Shown here piece after piece: positions 58,301 through 64,000 of a DNA stretch of 64,000 nucleotides. The DNA comes from Micromussa lordhowensis. Taxonomy: Eukaryota; Cnidaria; Anthozoa; Scleractinia; Lobophylliidae. The DNA lies in assembly GCA_964020085.1 (NCBI GenBank), contig OZ026599.1, positions 37,195,937 through 37,259,936 on the forward strand. The letters run 5' to 3'. The position numbers were made by a program, and so were the translations under genes. Below the pieces are notes generated by a model. The model worked only from the letters and a program-made list of their open reading frames with translations, was not told where the DNA came from and did not search any database. The first letter of the stretch is position 1. Each line of letters opens with the position of its first letter.

Positions 58301-61300
58301 TAGTTTCCTAGTTAACCTTACAAGAAATACATCTAGGTACTTTGTTGTTAACGAGTGCATAGCCACAACACAAAACGGATCAAGCGGCATCTTCTGTTTT
58401 CTAGAATGGCTCAACAATTCGTGAGGGCTTTAGCTAACCGAGGCATGGATCCGCTATGGAAAATGCATTTCCGTGTGACTCGTCCAATGTGATGTCAACG
58501 GAGTTGTTCGGGTGCATGCAAAGAAATAACCTGGTTGAAACTTGAAACAGCAGCTTGTTTGCAATTTGCAGAACCGCATTTGGTGGGGATGATATGAAAA
58601 GCGACGGTATAGGCTGTCTCAAGGATTTAAGTAAGATTATCAGTTGAACCAATTGTATCGACACTTCGGCTACTTTGAACTACGAACGTTTCCATGGTTA
58701 CTAAGTTAATTCCAAGTAAGTACATTACCTCTTGACGCTCAAAGTAGGTTTCAAGTGCACTTGGATCATAGTTAGAAGGTTCGAATGAATAAAAACTTTG
58801 CCGAGATCTTAAGTTAAGCCCGAGGGCGAACTTTTTCTAGATACGGACCGCTAAAAGCTGGCAAATAACGTTTTTATATTTTTTATAAAAATTCCAAAAT
58901 TAATGGCGAAAGATTCTGAAATCGCAAAAACACACAGATATAAAGAGGACGGGGGGTGCCCGTCCTACCTCAAAAGGTCCACAGCTAGAGCTTTTGCAAT
59001 ACCTTTTAGGGTATTGTGCTGAAAAAATATGACAAGATATAATGTGTTATGTAAGAATTGCTGCACTTAGGGGAGAAAATAATTTCAAGTCACGCCCACA
59101 AAATACGATCTTGTTACCTCTTAGGTGTTGTTTTCAAAATTCCCGGCGATCACCCCCCCTCCCCCCTCGTCCTTTTTAAATGGGAGTCCCCCCAGGCCCT
59201 TTAAAGATTAATATCTGAACGAAAAAGCAGCGAAAATAAAATTTTGGTACTTAAAATGCGTGGTAGTCAATTTCAAATTTCCGGGACATTTATGCGTGAA
59301 TTACAAAGGAACTTCCTATTAAAAATACCAACGCCTCTTGTTATCAACGGAAAGTTATCAATCAAGGATGACATGCACGCAAAGAAAACTCGTTTAAGGA
59401 AAAAGAGTAATTTATCAATGCTACGATATAGCCAAGATGTCCCGACTATTGACTATTGGTTTCTATTTTAAAGTCTTATTGATTCACGCATTGCTCTGAC
59501 CCCGATTGCCACAAATTAGCTTTTATAAGATGTTTAACTGTTTCAGGATAAAAAATACAGTTCAACTGTTACTTGTTAGTGACACAACCGAACAACTTTG
59601 CCAAGAGATCGGTACCAGCCAGACTTCATGTACTTCTCTCATTTTACGTGTAATGACTAAAATCTCAACTTGCTAGTCAGCTAAGTTTATTTTGTAATCA
59701 ACTGTCCTTAGTTTTCGCTTTCATGAACTCTTGCCGCGAACAACTTTTAAAACGTGATCCATACTGTGCTGCCGGCCTAGCTTTTATACATAATAATGTT
59801 TCATTTGTGTCGGTTAAGGTTTGTGAATCACATCCGTTCTATCTTTTCGATTACTTCAAGCGTTTTATCAATGATCACTTGGAAAACTTTACGCATCGCG
59901 CAATGTTTCTCTGAGTATGCGAGAATGCGGGGTTAATGCGGCAAATGCGGCAGTTAAACGTCTTCTGATTACCGAGCCAGAAACATTGAAGGCAAATATC
60001 TTCAGTTATCTTTTATATTAAAAATGTCTTTTTACTCTGCAACAAAAAAAACCTGCAACTTCTGTTAACAAGAACCTTCTGGTTTTTCCTTTATTTTTCC
60101 AATCATGTTTCTTACATATCCGGGCTTATATCTACCTTAAATTTATTGTCAATATATTAGATCTTCCAGTTTAAAAGTTTAAATGTTTGTATTCGTTTTC
60201 TTTTATTCATTTTGTGCACCACCAAGCTTTGATTTATCATCGCGTATAAAAATAAGTTGTAGGTATGTATGTACTTATAATTGTCGGTGAATTACATAGG
60301 TTATTTTTCCGCACCGCAGAGATACTTAACTGATGTAAGAACGGTACTTACTTAGATAAGCTTTACTTCTGAATCTATTCAATAGTTTCGCTCTGGATTG
60401 TTCATAAAACATTTCTTATTAACGACATAAAATGGATAAAACATCCATCCCTAATCATAAATTGATTCAATTTTCAGATATACGGACAGATCTTTTTTCA
60501 AAAAATTAAGCCGATAACGTTTTATACTTAGGATTAATATTCCTAGACGAAAAATATTGAGCTGTTTTATTACTTCGCCTGACCTCCCGTCCGTGTTTTA
60601 GGAACTCAGCATATTGAAACACGATTTCTGAAGAAAATTAAGAACCTCTAGGGCTTGTTCTTAGCCGAAATCGTTTTACGTAGACCAAGCACTGGACAGC
60701 TAAACTGTAACAGCAGAGAACACTTCCTTTTTTTCGCGGAAAAAAGTCATAGACAAACGTATAGATAATTAAAAACTCAACAGGACGCTTTCTAGTACAG
60801 TTACACCCATTAAATTCTGTCAATACAATCCTTTGTCTCCTAGTTTGACTTTGTTAATCATAAAATTCGACTTTTGAGGACAGATCTGCCATTAGACTTC
60901 CGCACAAACACTGTGATTCGGGCCGATGAGAGAAACGTGGACGAACAGGCAGCTGTCTTGATCGTGAAGTTTGGATCAGATTTGTAATTTACAGACAACT
61001 CTACAAAAGTGTCCGTTCGTAACTGTGAATTGTCGAGAACATCAAGCTTTCTCTTTGTTTTTGTTTGTTTTGGATGGGCTCAACTGTCAATGGGATGCCA
61101 TTTTGTATTGATCATTTAATATGCTAAACACGCAGCTGAAATTAGTGTACTTACATTATGCAGCTTGAAACGTTTTAGCTAGTCCTTGACAGATCAACAA
61201 CCGCGAACCACAGCAAATGTTGAAAACGTAAGTTGCTTTCGATTGTTTCCAATCAGTGTTTAAGAGACGTAGCCTGATTTATGTTAGTATTTCTTCATAA

Positions 61301-62090
61301 AAAGCGCGCCGCAATTGAAGTTTGATGATCCTTGATTAACTCGTAACACGATGATTTGTTCTTTACCGCGTTTCTCTATCTTATAAGAGCCTGATCAACT
61401 TTACTGCTCAGTTCTAGAACCTTGTTCGTTTTTTATACCTTTCTAATACTCTCAGGGTTCACTAGTTTAATCTCTAGAAGCCTGTGTTGTCTTTTCTTCA
61501 TGATTCACTAAAACAATTTAAAACAAAATGAACAGTGAGCATCGGTCTTAATCGGACTTATGGGTCTTTCTTTCGTGTGAGTTGATGTGTGGGTTCGCTT
61601 TCTCGAAAAAGGGCAAAGAGGTACGTACAATGTACGGAAGGTAAAATCCTACATGAAGGGCAATTATGTTTGAAGTTGTTCTTTGATTTAAGGAACGGAA
61701 TAATAATAAAAACAACTAACGAGCGCCGACCTACATTCGATATTATCAAAACAGCTCAGCGGTAGAATTCATTGGTAACTCGATTTGATATGGATCTTTC
61801 TTTGAAGTTCGTCCGCCATGATATCGCGAATTGCGAAGCTACGATACCCTTATACTGACTTACGGTATACACTTCAGCAAAGAAACTTGTTCATTCAAAG
61901 CAGTTAAACTTGAAGTTAAACAATGATCTACAAAAATATCTTGTTTGCTCAGTGTTTTACGCGTGGATGTTGTTTGATAAAGCGATGATAGATGGCTTTA
62001 TTATTCACTACACTTTGTAAGATAAACAGTTGCTAGAAAATCAACCCGACAAAGTGCTTTCATTGGAATTACTGAATATTCCTGTTTTCA
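52349..62090. other. Long intergenic stretch without a recognised gene
   Basis: AT-rich sequence with no open frame beyond about 85 codons and no exon that I can support on either strand. Around 58935-59180 there is a repeat with mirrored G/C tracts (AGGACGGGGGGTG and CCCCCTCGTCC). A good donor-like CCAGGTAAGG at 54829-54838 could end a non-coding exon. Distal enhancers or introns of a gene beyond the window are possible but not visible. Confidence 0.5.
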
Positions 62091-62299
62091 TTCCAACTTC
62101 AAAGCATCAAGTGTGACAGAAGCTCCTTCTCTACAAGGACATCCCTCATATCCCGATAAACCCTAGCGTTCTTCACGTAGATCATTCGCGTCAGATAGAA
62201 CGAGTTTGCGCGCGGCGACGAAACACCCAAAGATGTCTGCGACTGTTTGATCAACCGAAAGCTAGGGACAAATAAATAACCGGTTTGACCAGAACTTAC

Positions 62300-62395
62300 T
62301 ATGAACGAAAATTTCCTTGCCGTCTCGCCCCTGACTCCTCCACCGAAACGAGGCGATCCGGACATCAAGAGGGGTGTGAATGGGGTACTGTCCAT
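62300..62395 (-). CDS. Candidate first coding exon, unidentified, minus strand
   Basis: ATG at 62395 opens 32 codons (MDSTPFTPLLMSGSPRFGGG then VRGETARKFSFI) ending in phase 0 at a strong donor GTAAGT (62299). Read through, the frame stays open for 98 codons to 62099. A TATATATA box lies at 62434-62441, about 40 bases upstream. No downstream exon was found and the protein is not recognised, so this is weak. Confidence 0.3.
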
Positions 62396-62432
62396 CCGCA
62401 AACTTATTCACCTCCCTCCAGCTACGTGTGAG

Positions 62433-62552
62433 CTATATATAGAGATAAAGAGAGTAGAAACACTTGGCTCGGAAAAACTACAAAATACGGGTTATCTGTC
62501 GGCATAAATTGAGGTGGCTGTGAGAAAAATGGGAAAAAAACTATATATAAAA
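62433..62552. promoter_or_regulatory. Possible divergent TATA-box pair
   Basis: CTATATATAG at 62433-62442 and TATATATAAAAG at 62541-62552, about 110 bases apart, face the two opposite candidate exons. Position relative to ATGs and donors is the only evidence. Confidence 0.3.
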
Positions 62553-62614
62553 GTTAAAACATAAAACACACAATTTTTTTGGCCCGCAAAAATAATTCAA
62601 TTTTCTCATGGGAG

Positions 62615-62821
62615 ATGACTGGTGAAGATCACCGTTTTCAATTACAACCTGTAGTGGGCGGGCAGCCATCGCCTACTGCGCGGAAAAGAAATAGGAGACT
62701 TACGCAGGTTCCGTTTGCGCCAAATCAGTTAGCAACCTTGGCAGATGGCAAATGCTCAAACGCACAATTCTTGGTCGCGAATTTCACTGTATTTCCTCAA
62801 GAATTTATCACCTTCATACTG
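62615..62821 (+). CDS. Candidate first coding exon, unidentified, plus strand
   Basis: ATG at 62615, about 65 bases after a TATAAAAG box, opens 69 codons (starting MTGEDHRFQLQPVVGGQPSP, with a basic ARKRNRR) that reach a GGTAAGTCC donor in phase 0 at 62821. No following exon could be supported, and the peptide is not recognised. It may be a non-coding transcript or chance. Confidence 0.25.
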
Positions 62822-63564
62822 GTAAGTCCGATGTTGAACGCAGAATTATTTTTGAGGACGAACTTCCTCTTATCGCTTAAACCGGCAGAACTGTCGATTT
62901 CTTAAGTCGAACAAATCTGAACAAATTGGTTATTATTGTCCTTGGGTAAATATCTGAAATGTTCATGTGTCTGTAGCGATGCCGTCATGGACACCGTTCA
63001 TATACGCTATAGTTGTCGTCCAATACTCACTGAGTAAGTAAGAGGGTTTTTTCTTGTTTGAAAGCGAGCTACGAAGAAGCGACGACGGAATGTTTCGGCG
63101 TAGTCCGCCTCTCACAGTTTGCAAAGATTGAACCCCTCTGCCGGGTGAGCACTCACTGAACAAGCTGTGCAAATCATCTTCTCACGTGCACGCCGACAGA
63201 CAAAAGCCAGAATTTTAAAAATGCGCTAGCCTAAGTTATGGAATAGCTAGCTTTATTCTTTTCTAATTTGAGAAATTGTTCTGAAAATGCACAATGAGAA
63301 TAACTAAGCACATCGTGAGGAAAATATTGAGCGTAAGACTCGGTGAAATCGCTTTTAAAATGGCTTAACACTCCACAGCAACAAATTAAAACACAAAGGA
63401 CGCAAGGGAAGGCGTCTTAATTGTATTTCTTTTCCTAATTTCTGGCTTCTAAACACGCCAGTCGTTACATTTCCATATAACAGTATAATAGCTTGCTGAC
63501 TGTATTGTTTGAGTTATTAATCTGAGGTCTAGAAAAGCTAATAAGACATTTATTCAATGAACTA

Positions 63565-64000
63565 AAATGGCATCCGTCGACCGATACTCCTACCGAAACT
63601 GTCGGTCGAGTATCGGTCGGCATATCGGCCGACATGTTGACCGAGTATCGGCCGACTCGCGGTCGAGAGTCCGCCGATATGTCGGTCGATACATCGGTTG
63701 ATATTCGCGTGATATGTAGCCTGCGTAGCAAGCGTTCCCGAATGATATCGGACTAAGCGAAACAGCTTTTTCGCATTCGGGCCGCGTGAAAAATGGGGCG
63801 AGGGCGATTCGGCCGCCCGAGAAGTGAGGCGAGAGCAAAAATGTGGAAGAACCCCGCTCCTTCGACATTTTTGCTTTCGCCCTATTTTTCGGCGGCCCGA
63901 ATGCGAAAAAGCTCTTTCGCGCTCGGCTCGTACGGGAACGCTTGCTACGCAGGCTACATGATATGTCTTCGGTGCCTCGGCCGACGTGTCGATCGACATA
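63565..64000. repeat. CGGTCGATA-type satellite running off the window
   Basis: Short units of the kind GTCGGTCGATACATCGG and GGCCGACATGT recur at 63575-63715 and again after an inserted element at 63958-64000. Open frames on the minus strand here are repeat artefacts. Confidence 0.75.
63716..63957. mobile_element. MITE inserted in the satellite
   Basis: A 242-base element with perfect terminal inverted repeats GTAGCCTGCGTAGCAAGCGT and complement, plus inner inverted segments around TTTTTCGCATTCGGGCCG. The flanks GTGATAT and ATGATAT (6 of 7 alike) look like a target-site duplication. Satellite sequence continues on both sides, showing that it inserted into the array. Confidence 0.8.

Overview
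The window is AT-rich, intron-bearing metazoan nuclear DNA with long introns full of short inverted-repeat elements, tRNA-derived SINEs and a degraded LINE. Its gene content, repeat style and abundant TACATGTA words suggest a cnidarian, probably a stony coral or close anthozoan; that placement is inference. There are no operons, CRISPR arrays or bacterial signals.

Layout. (1) 1-29734, + strand: the 3' part of a Dbl-family Rho-GEF gene of MCF2L/DBS type (spectrin-like helices, DH, PH, SH3), in 17 visible exons. Its PH-splitting intron (7324-25479, 18.2 kb) carries a 2.4 kb terminal-inverted-repeat element with a degenerate telomere-like array, then a ~15.1 kb palindrome (10063-25201) whose core holds two outward-facing 5S rRNA-like sequences. 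(2) 32578-34938, - strand: a small three-exon gene that I recognise as the anaphase-promoting complex subunit ANAPC16. It is head-to-head with (3) 35554-39338, + strand: a two-exon ZZ zinc-finger plus EF-hand protein with an N-terminal hydrophobic segment; its intron carries a 5'-truncated, frameshifted LINE on the opposite strand. (4) 41295-51273, + strand: a complete ten-exon poly(ADP-ribose) glycohydrolase (PARG), whose catalytic macrodomain is interrupted by a ~600-residue Ser/Glu-rich insertion encoded by one large exon. (5) 51.3-64 kb: mainly intergenic, with hairpin elements near 51.3-52.4 kb, two unidentified TATA-preceded candidate first exons diverging near 62.4-62.6 kb, and a CGGTCGATA-type satellite at the end, interrupted by a short inverted-repeat element.

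The four genes are housekeeping or signalling genes (Rho signalling, cell-cycle ubiquitination, calcium/zinc sensing, ADP-ribose turnover) with no evident shared pathway; only ANAPC16 and the ZZ/EF-hand gene appear to share a promoter region (615 bp, containing an inverted repeat with an NRF-1-like site). The strongest unusual features are the giant intronic palindrome with its 5S-like core and the PARG insertion. Exon borders were read by eye from GT-AG signals and phase agreement; no search or alignment program was run.
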